Origin: Pedobacter sp. AK013
GTDB lineage: Bacteria > Bacteroidota > Bacteroidia > Sphingobacteriales > Sphingobacteriaceae
Assembly (NCBI RefSeq): GCF_014205835.1
Contig: NZ_JACHCQ010000019.1
Coordinates: forward strand, 1 to 64,000
Direction of reading: 5' to 3'
Length of the DNA: 64,000 nt
The translations under genes were made by a program, and so were the position numbers. Of this stretch, positions 1-7,710 are shown one piece after another (position 1 is the first letter of the stretch; every line of letters starts with the position of its first letter). The notes beneath the pieces were generated by a model. The model was given only the letters and a program-made list of their open reading frames with translations. It did no database searches and was not told the DNA's origin.

Positions 1-268
1 AGGGTTTGTTCGGCTTGATTCAAGGGAAGTTATAATTGTTGTAATACCACAAAGAAACAAATTATTTTATTCCCCCCAACTTTTCCGCTTGATCCAACAA
101 AAATAGCTTTGCAGTTCCATTCACACAAGATGTTCATCTATTAATATAGTTGAATATCAATGTCTTAATACGAATTAGGGGAGTTTGATATTATAAAGAA
201 CGACGCACCGAATGACGCACATTTTATATGCGATTTCGTGCATATTTTGGCATATCCCGTAAAAGCAA

Positions 269-299
269 AAACCCTGCAATCATTTGATTTGCAGGGTTT
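269..299 (-). terminator. Hairpin terminator left of attL
   Basis: An 11-bp stem (AAACCCTGCAA with TTGCAGGGTTT) surrounds a 9-nt loop and is followed on the minus strand by a T-rich run. It is the positional counterpart of the hairpin at 13843-13875, with changes on both arms that keep the pairing. Before insertion it, or its equivalent, would have followed the tRNA-Lys gene. Confidence 0.6.
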
Positions 300-322
300 T
301 AGTTCTCTTTGATATTGTTTCT

Positions 323-340
323 TGTGATCCCGCTGGGATT
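323..340. other. attL core, displaced tRNA-Lys 3' end
   Basis: This 18-bp sequence is identical to 13898-13915 and reproduces the last 16 nt of the tRNA-Lys gene. Past position 340 the match to the tRNA stops (TGCACC here, CGAACC in the tRNA), so it is not a tRNA gene. An arm-like motif, ACTCAGTGAATTACTCAC, follows about 57 bp inside the element. Confidence 0.85.
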
Positions 341-396
341 TGCACCTAGTGCAAAAATCAACGTTTAAATAGTATTTGAGGCTGTTTTGTGATTTT

Positions 397-414
397 ACTC
401 AGTGAATTACTCAC
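397..414. repeat. Arm-type repeat inside the left end
   Basis: ACTCAGTGAATTACTCAC closely resembles the right-end motif ACTCACTGAATCACTCAC at 13778-13795, in the same orientation. Repeats near both ends of a tyrosine-recombinase element are typical arm-binding sites for the integrase. The role here is inferred from position and similarity only. Confidence 0.5.
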
Positions 415-570
415 TATTTTTTTAATACGTTTTAGCTGCAATTGCTATTCCTAAATTTAGGAATATACTTTCATATTGACAATAATTAATTCATCCAATA
501 TCATAAACTAAATTGTTTTCCAAACATCTCGCAACTGATGTATAAAATATAAGATAAATTACCATTAGCA

Positions 571-616
571 TACAATAAAAAGGAGTCTATCAATTAGATA
601 ACTCCTCTTTATTGTA
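571..616 (-). terminator. Terminator after the 632 gene
   Basis: TACAATAAA and AGGAGT on one side pair with ACTCCT and TTTATTGTA on the other around a 14-nt loop. The hairpin lies just past the stop of the minus-strand gene ending at 632 and gives a T-rich tail in that direction. It probably ends the two-gene cargo operon. Confidence 0.65.
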
Positions 617-631
617 TTATGTTTTTATAGC

Positions 632-1075
632 TTATTTGTTCTCTTTATTAACAACTACACCATCATCGATTGGCGTTCTATAAGGAACAAAGTGCACTTT
701 ATTAGTTCTATATTTGTTGCCTGGTAATACTTCTGTAATATATAGATCATAACTATTTTGTTCTGATGAAATATCCATTAATTCTTTGAAGCTTATATAA
801 GGATAATCTGGCTTTTTAGATACAATTTCTGCCTTCTTGTCTCCTTTTTTATCAATGTATGAAAATGTCGTGTAGCTCTTATATGGAGGCATACACTTGC
901 AAAAGAATGTAAAATGATGTTCGAAAAAACTTATCGTTTCAATTTTTAAAAATCGATTAGGCGGAGATATATTTATTGTATCTGCTAAGAAATAAATTTT
1001 CCTATTTGTGCTTTGGGAAAATGCCTCAAAGATTATAGTTGATAAGATGGCGATTAAAAATAATTTCTTTTTCAT
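632..1075 (-). CDS. Small secreted protein of unknown function
   Basis: This 147-residue protein begins MKKKLFLIAILSTIIFEAFS, a clear signal peptide. An in-frame ATG upstream at 1120 would put 15 residues before the signal and overlap the upstream gene, so the start at 1075 is preferred. The mature part has a CKC pair and no domain I recognise. The upstream gene for a HExxH lipoprotein ends only 4 nt before this start, so the two are almost certainly co-transcribed; it may be an accessory or substrate protein of that lipoprotein. It is cargo of the integrative element, in DNA that is visibly AT-richer than the mobilization genes. Confidence 0.75.
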   Translation of the reverse strand: MKKKLFLIAILSTIIFEAFSQSTNRKIYFLADTINISPPNRFLKIETISFFEHHFTFFCKCMPPYKSYTTFSYIDKKGDKKAEIVSKKPDYPYISFKELMDISSEQNSYDLYITEVLPGNKYRTNKVHFVPYRTPIDDGVVVNKENK

Positions 1076-1079
1076 GGTA

Positions 1080-2765
1080 TTAAGGACAAGTGGTAGGCAG
1101 CTTTTTATTAGCAGGAACATTTTTTAGATTGGCTAAATTAAAAGTATTTAATTCAGCATCCGTAATTCCGTACTTTGTTTTGATTCTGTTAAAGGACGCG
1201 GTTAGCATACCCTTGTAAATTTCGTATACATTTAATCCATTTACAATCGGAGACTGTGGGGCTGGGCCAGGATTATTCAAGCCAAATAATGCAGCCATTT
1301 GGTATTCTTTATCAGTATATGCGGTACCATTGACAGCTTTCAATATCCCCCAGAAATTCTCAAAATATTCCTCTAAAAATATAGAATGGTCGTTGAAATT
1401 TCCACCTCCTTGGGCCGAACTCTTGGCAACACTTTCAAAATTGACAATATTAATCGCCCATGTCGAATATCTAGTTGTATCCACAGGGACGCCATACTGA
1501 CCAGCCTTGATATAATAATTAGCATACGCATGACCAGTTTCATGGATTGCTGTTGCCTGCAATAAAAGCTGTGAAGCATTGGCCATAGCCTCAGTATTAA
1601 ACCTAATAGTCGAACTCGTTCCCGCATAATCTCCTGTTGTACCCAAACTATAATTTGAGGTTCCAACCCCATAATCTTGGGTTGAAAAGTCATATTTTAA
1701 ATTTGGCAATCCTTGCATCGCAAGGGTAGTGCCATTTGGCAATATGATTTTCTGAAATGGCTGAACTAACTTTGCAAATGCATCATTACCAGCCAACTTA
1801 TTTAAGACTTCTTTGGCCATACATGGATAATGCTTGGCTAGAGAGTCTTGCTTCACTTCAATAGATGGTTCAGTTGTTCCGCCTGTATCACCTGGCGTCC
1901 CTCCGTTTCCAGGATCAGTAGGAGGATCAGGAAACCAAACATCTACACAAACTTCTCTATCGGCATAGTCACTAAGCCAGAAATCAACGCCACAAACCGG
2001 CGAAGGAAAATTACAATTTTCACTGTAAACAATTTCGAATCCGTAAGTCCCTCCGCATGAAACTGTCCCACTAGAAACATAGGTGCACTCCCTCATTTCA
2101 TATCTGCATTGGCTTTCCCAATATGACGTAGTAGGTGGTCTGTTTAAAGCTAATTTATTAATTGATAAGACTTTTTTCTTTTCATACGCCTCACTCACCT
2201 TGCCATTCAAATAATCCAGTAAAAAGTTTTTTCCATCTTTCAAATTTGTAAGCAATAAATTGCCGCTAAAATTACGAATGTCTAACTTCTTTAAGGAAGC
2301 TACATTATTGACACCTAAGTTAGGGCGAAAATAGAATGCTTTATAAAAATCTTGTTCATTTTTTACCATCAAATAGGACGCAGCGCCCATTTCCGTTGCA
2401 ACAAACGATTTGCCACCTTGCTCCACTTGCGCAATCAAGCGAAAAAAAACATATGAAACAGTATCATTCACAACCTGAATCGTTGGATTATCCCAATCTG
2501 GCGTCCATGTAAGCTTGTCACTTAGATTAGGTTGAAGTTTTTGATGGAGTTTCAGCTCATCGTAAGAGTTTTTCATCGCCAAAAGCCGATTTGCTAAATC
2601 GGGAGAACTTGCTGAAAGAGGTTTTAATCCTGTAACATTACTAACCAATCTATCTTTCGCGCACCGAGATATTACAAAGCAAATAAGTAATAGAATAAAT
2701 ACCTTTAATGTATTTAAAATTAGGCCTTTGATGAAGTGGAGCCGCACCACTTTTTTTTGTTTCAT
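1080..2765 (-). CDS. Putative zinc-metalloprotease lipoprotein
   Basis: The 561-residue protein has a hydrophobic N-terminus ending FVISRC, where Cys35 fits a lipobox, so it is probably anchored in a membrane. Residues 408-412 read HETGH, the HExxH zinc-binding signature of gluzincin and metzincin peptidases. The third metal ligand cannot be assigned by eye; several Glu residues follow about 50-60 residues later (EEYFENF). A central region is rich in cysteines, and a Pro/Gly/Thr-rich linker lies near residues 280-300. The gene overlaps no neighbour and is followed after 4 nt by the small secreted protein gene. I do not recognise the family. Protease activity is inferred from the motif alone. 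Confidence 0.65.
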   Translation of the reverse strand: MKQKKVVRLHFIKGLILNTLKVFILLLICFVISRCAKDRLVSNVTGLKPLSASSPDLANRLLAMKNSYDELKLHQKLQPNLSDKLTWTPDWDNPTIQVVNDTVSYVFFRLIAQVEQGGKSFVATEMGAASYLMVKNEQDFYKAFYFRPNLGVNNVASLKKLDIRNFSGNLLLTNLKDGKNFLLDYLNGKVSEAYEKKKVLSINKLALNRPPTTSYWESQCRYEMRECTYVSSGTVSCGGTYGFEIVYSENCNFPSPVCGVDFWLSDYADREVCVDVWFPDPPTDPGNGGTPGDTGGTTEPSIEVKQDSLAKHYPCMAKEVLNKLAGNDAFAKLVQPFQKIILPNGTTLAMQGLPNLKYDFSTQDYGVGTSNYSLGTTGDYAGTSSTIRFNTEAMANASQLLLQATAIHETGHAYANYYIKAGQYGVPVDTTRYSTWAINIVNFESVAKSSAQGGGNFNDHSIFLEEYFENFWGILKAVNGTAYTDKEYQMAALFGLNNPGPAPQSPIVNGLNVYEIYKGMLTASFNRIKTKYGITDAELNTFNLANLKNVPANKKLPTTCP

Positions 2766-3140
2766 AAGAATGAGATGTTAAAATTGATTTAAATAACCAA
2801 ATATAGAATTAAACTATGTGTTTTTTTACAATTTGATAATTAATTATAAGAAAATAAATAAATTTTGTTCTAAAACTTATTTATTTGATTTTTCGGGAAT
2901 ACATTATTATTTTTTTATCAAAAAAGCATTTTTCAGTTTTAAAGTTGATAATACAGATTGTGTAATGTAAGTTTTAAACCTATAAATGTTGCTGAATACA
3001 CGATTTATAATTTTGTCATAAGTGGTACAACACCGAAACATAAGCATACAAACTAAATATTTTTTAAGTTAAATCTCAATTACTAAGAATTATTTATTTA
3101 AAATAAGTTCGGTTAATTGTCAATTTAGAAATTCAATCAT
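2766..3140. other. AT-rich divergent intergenic region
   Basis: About 375 bp without a coding sequence separates the minus-strand lipoprotein gene from the plus-strand genes that begin at 3141. It is very AT-rich with many A and T runs and must hold the promoters for both directions. I see no clear hairpin or repeat in it. Confidence 0.5.
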
Positions 3141-4151
3141 ATGCAGAATCTTTCCAGCTTTTTAACTCGTATACAAACTTTTGACCTGCGTATCATTACT
3201 AAAGGGGAATTGAAAAATCCGATAAAAGAGGACGAACAGAAGCGAGCCTATAGCCTCGCACACGAAACACATTACTATGATTCGTTCACTTATAAAAGTG
3301 AAATCAGGGTATTAAAAGACATGGCTTTAATTGACCTGCTCTCACTTAATGACACCAGTTTAAAAAGAGAATTTGAACAGATCAAAAAATTAAAGGAAAG
3401 GTTCAAATTAATATGGACAAATTTTCACCAACATTACGGTGAGCTTAGAGCGGAATATCCCTCAAACTTAATATTTTCGATTCAACTCGATTACTTGTTC
3501 ATCGTTAACAACCTACAGTCAGACTACAAGGATATTTATATCGGTGATGAGTTTGTGGAAAGTCTGCATGATACTTTAAAGATCAGGGATAAGTTCCTAA
3601 GTGAGCTGATCAGCGAAGTAGATGAAATTCTAAATCCCCGTGAAACGTTCGAGGAATGGGTGGCCAAGCAGAAAAGCTCACAACAAACTGAGAATGTCAC
3701 GCCTGAGCAGCCCGAAAAAATTCCATATAATCCCGATGCAGGGCGGCCAAAATTCAATCATCAGTATATAGATGATTTTTTGCAACTGATAAGGACTTAT
3801 TTTTCAGAAGAACATTTCAGCCAGCTTGACGCCCTTATAAAAGCGGACGAACAACCTGCAAGCCAGATGATCTTCAACGGAAACAGTAATAAGCTTGCCG
3901 ATGCTTTTAAGCAGCTTTGTGAAGCTAACCTCATTGTAGGATGCAATAAAGCGGAACTTGAAAAATGGATTCTAAAACACTTCTTATATAGCAATGGAGA
4001 TAAAGTAAACGAATATTCGGAGGGCTGGCTCAGTGCGATAATATCTTCTGATGCTAAGGTTTGCAAATCACCGATTTTAGAGGTAAGGATGAAAGACAAA
4101 GTTCCTTTTCTGGTTCCAACAGTCCGAAACAAAAAAAACAATAAATATTAG
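3141..4151 (+). CDS. Mobile-element protein, possibly RteC-like
   Basis: This 336-residue soluble protein has no signal peptide. The first two thirds are highly charged and helical. From about residue 250 the pattern NGNSNKLADAFKQLCEANLI followed by a second helix pair resembles the C-terminal winged-helix part of RteC-type regulators from Bacteroidota conjugative elements. This is a remembered pattern, not a search result. Its place at the head of the plus-strand mobilization block fits a regulator. The next gene, an excisionase-like HTH protein, begins 89 bp downstream. Function unproven. Confidence 0.55.
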   Translation: MQNLSSFLTRIQTFDLRIITKGELKNPIKEDEQKRAYSLAHETHYYDSFTYKSEIRVLKDMALIDLLSLNDTSLKREFEQIKKLKERFKLIWTNFHQHYGELRAEYPSNLIFSIQLDYLFIVNNLQSDYKDIYIGDEFVESLHDTLKIRDKFLSELISEVDEILNPRETFEEWVAKQKSSQQTENVTPEQPEKIPYNPDAGRPKFNHQYIDDFLQLIRTYFSEEHFSQLDALIKADEQPASQMIFNGNSNKLADAFKQLCEANLIVGCNKAELEKWILKHFLYSNGDKVNEYSEGWLSAIISSDAKVCKSPILEVRMKDKVPFLVPTVRNKKNNKY

Positions 4152-4240
4152 TAGGGAAATGGTAAGGATGCGGTTTAACGTGTTGTAACCCTACAAAACA
4201 AGCCACTAAAATTGCGGTATCAAAACAAAAGATACCGCTT

Positions 4241-4570
4241 ATGAAGTACACATTTGAAGAACTACCGCAGGCCATTAGTACACTGCACGAAAAGGTAGAT
4301 TGTATTAAAGACCTGTTGCTGGAAAACAGGTCGCAAAATCCCCAACGCCCCCGAGACGATTTATTGACCATCAGGCAGGCTGCCGAATTTCTCAGCCTGT
4401 CTGTACCCACCCTTTACACCAAAGTGAGCCGGAAGGAAATCCCTGTTAACAAGCGTGGCAAAAGACTTTATTTCTCCACGGTGGAACTATCGGAATGGGT
4501 AAGATCGGGAAGAAACAAAATCACCGAAGAAATCTATTGCACAACGAACGGTGGCCCACCACCCACGTAA
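4241..4570 (+). CDS. Excisionase-like HTH_17 DNA-binding protein
   Basis: A 109-residue protein with a short helical N-terminus and a MerR/Xis-type helix-turn-helix at about residues 45-90 (LTIRQAAEFLSLSVPTLYTK, then VNKRGKRLYFSTVELSEWV). This HTH_17 family includes excisionases and small regulators of Bacteroidota integrative elements. The C-terminal tail after the HTH is short. The gene is followed by the GC-rich hairpin block at 4741-4850. It may control excision together with the integrase at 12433, or act with the second HTH protein at 5001 on the repeats between them. Recognition of the domain is firm; the exact role is inferred. Confidence 0.75.
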   Translation: MKYTFEELPQAISTLHEKVDCIKDLLLENRSQNPQRPRDDLLTIRQAAEFLSLSVPTLYTKVSRKEIPVNKRGKRLYFSTVELSEWVRSGRNKITEEIYCTTNGGPPPT

Positions 4571-4740
4571 CTATATATTCCTATAGCCAAGCAGATATGT
4601 ATCCATATAGCAAGATAGCTATATATACACTTAATAACGGTTTATGTGTAACAAAAATCACTGGCACAACAGCCAATTCGGAGCAGCCCAAAGGTTGTGA
4701 CACTTTTAGGGGTGCTGTGATTGGAGGTAGAAAGGCGGTT

Positions 4741-4850
4741 CAGGCAGTCAGCCCCCTTTTCGGGGCTGAGCAAGCGGAAGTTGGGCAGAGCCCTACTTGC
4801 TTGCCCTTACGCTATCGCTACAGGGGGTTTAAGTAGCCTCCGGGGCTACT
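4741..4850. promoter_or_regulatory. GC-rich hairpin cluster, candidate oriT region
   Basis: Three hairpins follow each other: AGCCCC/GGGGCT at 4750-4767, an imperfect AAGT..GGGC/GCCC..ACTT hairpin near 4778-4799, and AGTAGCC/GGCTACT at 4832-4850. The block is clearly richer in G and C than its surroundings and lies upstream of the mobilization genes. Clusters of hairpins near mob genes are where origins of transfer usually lie, but no nic site can be recognised by eye. The 429-bp gap between genes (4571-5000) otherwise contains AT-rich TATAGC-type repeats at 4573-4630. Confidence 0.4.
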
Positions 4851-4883
4851 TTGGGCTTTGCAAGCCTTTTAGGAACCATAAAC

Positions 4884-4903
4884 GGTATACTTTCAGGTAT
4901 ACC
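4884..4903. promoter_or_regulatory. GGTATAC palindrome
   Basis: GGTATAC and GTATACC form a 7-bp inverted repeat with a 6-nt spacer directly upstream of the 24-bp repeat array. It could be a binding site for one of the small HTH proteins encoded on either side. Confidence 0.4.
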
Positions 4904-4905
4904 AA

Positions 4906-4965
4906 TTAGCTAACTAAGCAGATAAGCAGTTAGCCAACTAAATAGATATATGATTAGCCAGCTAA
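4906..4965. repeat. Three 12-bp palindromic repeats at 24-bp spacing
   Basis: TTAGCTAACTAA (4906), TTAGCCAACTAA (4930) and TTAGCCAGCTAA (4954) follow the consensus TTAGCYARCTAA and start exactly 24 bp apart. Each is a near-palindrome. The regular spacing puts them about two helical turns apart on one face of the DNA, as expected for cooperative binding of a small regulator. They end 35 bp before the ATG at 5001, so they may be the operator for the mobilization operon or part of the transfer origin. Confidence 0.65.
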
Positions 4966-5000
4966 TCAGCAAATTAAAACATAAGAGAGGAGCGCAATTT

Positions 5001-5264
5001 ATGAAAATGGACATCATCACAATGGAAGACCTTCGCCAGTTCAAAACAGAATTGTTGCAGGAAATGAAAGGCATTATCGGACAAGGGACGGAAAACCAGC
5101 AAAACGGAGAATGGTTAAGGAGCGCACAGGTGCGCAAAATGCTGAACATATCAGCAGGCACTTTACAGAACCTCCGCATCAACGGGACATTGCCATACCG
5201 CAAAATTGGGGGTACAATGTACTACAGCAGGGTACAAATAGAAAAAATGCTGAAAGGAGAATAA
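5001..5264 (+). CDS. Small HTH_17 DNA-binding protein
   Basis: The start at 5001 (MKMDIITMEDLRQF) is chosen because AGAGAGGAG lies just upstream; the longer open frame begins inside the repeat array at 4950. The 87-residue product has a short helix, then a MerR/Xis-like helix-turn-helix (SAQVRKMLNISAGTLQNLR, ending in a wing with KIGGTMYYS). It is the first gene of a tight mobilization operon; the next gene starts 1 nt after its stop. It likely binds the 24-bp repeats immediately upstream and controls the operon, though this is inferred from position. Confidence 0.8.
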   Translation: MKMDIITMEDLRQFKTELLQEMKGIIGQGTENQQNGEWLRSAQVRKMLNISAGTLQNLRINGTLPYRKIGGTMYYSRVQIEKMLKGE

Positions 5265-5265
5265 C

Positions 5266-5583
5266 ATGAAGAACTATCTGAATATACAACAACACGCCAT
5301 GAGCGGGTATTTTGAACGGGTGGCAATGGAAAGCCGATTTTATGCCACACACATCAGCCTGCTGATGGCATTGTTCTACTACAGTGACAGCGATGCACCG
5401 GAAAAGCCTTTTCAGGTCAGCAGGCCAAAGCTGATGCGGTTCTCCCGCATCAGATCTATCGCCACCTACCATAAGAACATCAAAGACCTTGTAGAATTTG
5501 GCTATATAGAATATAGTCCCTCATGGCACCCGCAAAGAGGTACACAAATAAGGTTTATTATCGAAATACCAAACCATCCTTAA
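5266..5583 (+). CDS. Winged-helix-like mobile-element protein
   Basis: A 105-residue protein that starts 1 nt after the stop of the HTH protein. The pattern FRVSRPKLMRFSRI-type helix (VSRPKLMRFSRIRSIATYHK) followed by LVEFGYIEY and a basic strand looks like a small winged-helix fold. Homologous small proteins are common beside bfmA-type genes in Bacteroidota elements. No further function can be assigned. The bfmA-like gene begins 11 nt downstream, so both are in one operon. Confidence 0.65.
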   Translation: MKNYLNIQQHAMSGYFERVAMESRFYATHISLLMALFYYSDSDAPEKPFQVSRPKLMRFSRIRSIATYHKNIKDLVEFGYIEYSPSWHPQRGTQIRFIIEIPNHP

Positions 5584-5594
5584 ACATTCAGGGT

Positions 5595-6143
5595 ATGGAG
5601 GATATCAATACAAAATCGGTGCGCTACCCTGTAGCCACCGATATCAAACTGGAAAAGATCGCCCTAAAGCTGGGCAGAACAAAAAAGACGACCGTCATAC
5701 AAATGGTAGACTATTTCTATCGGAGCAAGAAAGACCCCCTAGACCTGAATGACGAACTGCTTAAAAAAGAGCTGGTCAACGGAAACAACCGGATTATTGG
5801 CTTTTTTAAGACGCAGGAAAAAGATTTCCTGTTGCCCATCTTCAGCGATTCGGGTACGCTGGTTACCATTGCAAAGCAACATACGCTGTATTTAAAGGAA
5901 GTTGGCAAGTATATGGTGCAGGATCTTGAAAATACGAAAAAGCTTGCAGAGGGTATGACTGCACTGCAACGTGGTATTGCCAGAACACAGACCCATCTGG
6001 AAGACAAAGCGTTGCTAAAATTACGATTTAGCAAGATACTCGAATATTACATCACCCAAAGAGAATCGCTAGGCTGGACTACGGCCAACGTTAAAAAAGA
6101 GGAACTGCAAGCCCATGTAAGGCAATCACTGGAAAATCTATAG
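5595..6143 (+). CDS. BfmA/BtgA-family mobilization protein
   Basis: The 182-residue protein starting MEDINTKSVRYPV matches the BfmA/BtgA family of relaxosome accessory proteins known from Bacteroides mobilizable elements such as Tn5520-like and pBFY46-type units. The N-terminal 60 residues, with KLGRTKKTTVIQMVDYFY, look like a ribbon-helix-helix or HTH DNA-binding unit; the rest is helical. An upstream in-frame ATG at 5523 lies inside the previous gene and is rejected. It is expected to bind oriT and load the relaxase encoded 3 nt downstream at 6147. Confidence 0.8.
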   Translation: MEDINTKSVRYPVATDIKLEKIALKLGRTKKTTVIQMVDYFYRSKKDPLDLNDELLKKELVNGNNRIIGFFKTQEKDFLLPIFSDSGTLVTIAKQHTLYLKEVGKYMVQDLENTKKLAEGMTALQRGIARTQTHLEDKALLKLRFSKILEYYITQRESLGWTTANVKKEELQAHVRQSLENL

Positions 6144-6146
6144 CTT

Positions 6147-7133
6147 ATGTTCATCAACATCACCACATCAGAAACCGGAGACAATAAGGGCAGCAGCGGT
6201 ACGCTGGTCAATTACCTTGAAAAAGAGAACCAGATGCAGATTGAAAAAGGCAAAGGCCTTGCGCAGGAAAATTGGTTTAACAGTACTGGTAACGAAATCC
6301 GCAGGCAGGAAGTCAGGATGAAGATAGACAGCAACATTGCAAAACTTGGACGCAGTGACAGTAAATTCTTTCTGATCAATATCAGCCCCAGCCAAAAGGA
6401 ACTGGCGCACCTTTACGAGAAGTACGGCAAAGAAGGTACAAAGGAAAAGCTAAAGGAATTTGCTGTGAGGGTAATGGACGAATACGCCAAAAACTTTAAG
6501 AGGACAGGCGTTAACAGCCATAAAGATTTGCTCTGGTATGGCAAGCACGAAAACTATCGTTATTACAAACACACAGATAAGGAAGTAAAGGATGGAACAA
6601 GGCAAAAGGGCGAGCGCAAAGATGGAAGACAGGATCATATTCAAATCATTGTCAGCCGTAAGGATATTACAAATAGAATTAAGCTTAGCCCGCAGAATAC
6701 CTCCAAGGGAAATAACAAAGTGCATTCCGCCAAACTTGGCGAATTTAACCGAACAGCTTTCAAACAGTCTGGTGAAAGTCTTTTTGATGCGTTTTTTGGG
6801 TTTGACAGAGGGTTAAAAGATACCCTTGCCTATACTAATACGATGAAAAATGGAACAGCGGAACAAAAAATGCAGATGAGAATTTTGGATGGCATTCAAC
6901 ACCAAAATATTAATTTATCTCAACCGCTCAAAGAACTCACTATCGGAGTAGCAGACGGCTTATTTGAAAATGTTGGCCAAATGGTAAGTTCTATAGGTGA
7001 ATTTGGTGCTGATTTATTCAGCATTTTGATGGAACCAGTTTATGATTCACCTCAGACAAATCCGGTAGAGGAGGCAGAAAAACGCAGAAGAAAAAAAGCA
7101 AGTAGGGATATTTCACATGGACATAGTTTATAA
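6147..7133 (+). CDS. BfmB/BtgB-like relaxase (DUF5712 family)
   Basis: A 328-residue protein beginning MFINITTSETGDNKGSSGTL, a start typical of DUF5712 relaxases of Bacteroidota mobilizable elements. A DHIQIIVSRKD segment near residue 170 supplies the His-containing relaxase strand, and YGKHENYRYY about 30 residues earlier may contribute the catalytic Tyr and further His residues. The C-terminal basic run RRRKKASRD suits DNA binding. The expected job is to nick oriT on one strand, stay attached to the 5' end and pilot the strand through a helper's secretion channel. It starts 3 nt after bfmA's stop. Confidence 0.75.
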   Translation: MFINITTSETGDNKGSSGTLVNYLEKENQMQIEKGKGLAQENWFNSTGNEIRRQEVRMKIDSNIAKLGRSDSKFFLINISPSQKELAHLYEKYGKEGTKEKLKEFAVRVMDEYAKNFKRTGVNSHKDLLWYGKHENYRYYKHTDKEVKDGTRQKGERKDGRQDHIQIIVSRKDITNRIKLSPQNTSKGNNKVHSAKLGEFNRTAFKQSGESLFDAFFGFDRGLKDTLAYTNTMKNGTAEQKMQMRILDGIQHQNINLSQPLKELTIGVADGLFENVGQMVSSIGEFGADLFSILMEPVYDSPQTNPVEEAEKRRRKKASRDISHGHSL

Positions 7134-7218
7134 TTTGATATAAAATAAAGGCTTTACGGTTTCCCGTTTTGATACGGCTATTATCATATCTACATTAGTA
7201 GATATTTAATAACTAATC

Positions 7219-7707
7219 ATGGTTAAAACTAATAAAACATTTTTCGGCTTAATAAGTCGATTCACATTCGTAATTCTGACATGCACTTTTATTTTATCCA
7301 GCTGCACCACCAATTACTATTTAGTTAGTTCTGGTGAGGAAACACCTGTTTATTCGCAGCCCAACGAAAATAATTATACAGGCATTATTCCAGCTAATAG
7401 GCCTTTTATTTATTGGGGAAAAGGTAAGCGAGCAAAAACAAAATATGGTCAGATTAATGGATATAGCGCATACTTAACAAGCTGGCGTAAGTTGGCAAAG
7501 CTTAACAAAAAGCAACTTACGGCACTTACTTTTAATGATGATGCGGGGTATTCTTACAATCAAGTTTCAAATTCAACATATGGAGGTGGTATCAGTAGCA
7601 AAAAATCTTCCACTTCTTCGGGTGGAACGGTTCATGTAAAAGGATACACTCGCAAAGACGGTACTTACGTCAGACCTCACACTAGATCAGCACCAAGGAG
7701 ACATTAA
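7219..7707 (+). CDS. Small lipoprotein with SH3-like middle
   Basis: The 162-residue product has a signal ending LSSCTTNYY, where the Cys fits a lipobox, so it is an exported lipoprotein. The section VYSQPNENNYTGIIPANRPF resembles a bacterial SH3-type beta strand pair. The tail GGTVHVKGYTRKDGTYV followed by His/Arg residues is a common C-terminal motif in Bacteroidota surface proteins. The DUF3644 gene begins 3 nt after the stop, so the two form a pair. Function unknown. Confidence 0.7.
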   Translation: MVKTNKTFFGLISRFTFVILTCTFILSSCTTNYYLVSSGEETPVYSQPNENNYTGIIPANRPFIYWGKGKRAKTKYGQINGYSAYLTSWRKLAKLNKKQLTALTFNDDAGYSYNQVSNSTYGGGISSKKSSTSSGGTVHVKGYTRKDGTYVRPHTRSAPRRH

Positions 7708-7710
7708 ATC

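Larger units (their letters stand above)
203..340. repeat. Left copy of a 138-nt imperfect direct repeat
   Basis: This segment aligns without gaps to 13778-13915, with roughly three quarters of positions identical by hand count. The shared parts are an arm-like motif (ACGCACCGAATGACGCAC here, ACTCACTGAATCACTCAC on the right), a hairpin, and the exact 18-bp tRNA-derived core at the end. Most of it lies outside the element's left border, so the flanking DNA resembles the integrase-proximal end of the element. The likely reading is the end of a second related element, or its remnant. Confidence 0.75.

Noticed and set aside
323..345. Second tRNA-Lys gene at the left end
   Set aside because: Only the last 16 nt of the tRNA are present; the match stops after 340.
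4495..4909. Open frames across the hairpin block
   Set aside because: They overlap the HTH gene in another frame and run through hairpins; composition is not protein-like.
4910..5203. Minus-strand open frame over the repeat array
   Set aside because: Antisense to the small HTH gene, which has a recognised domain and ribosome site.
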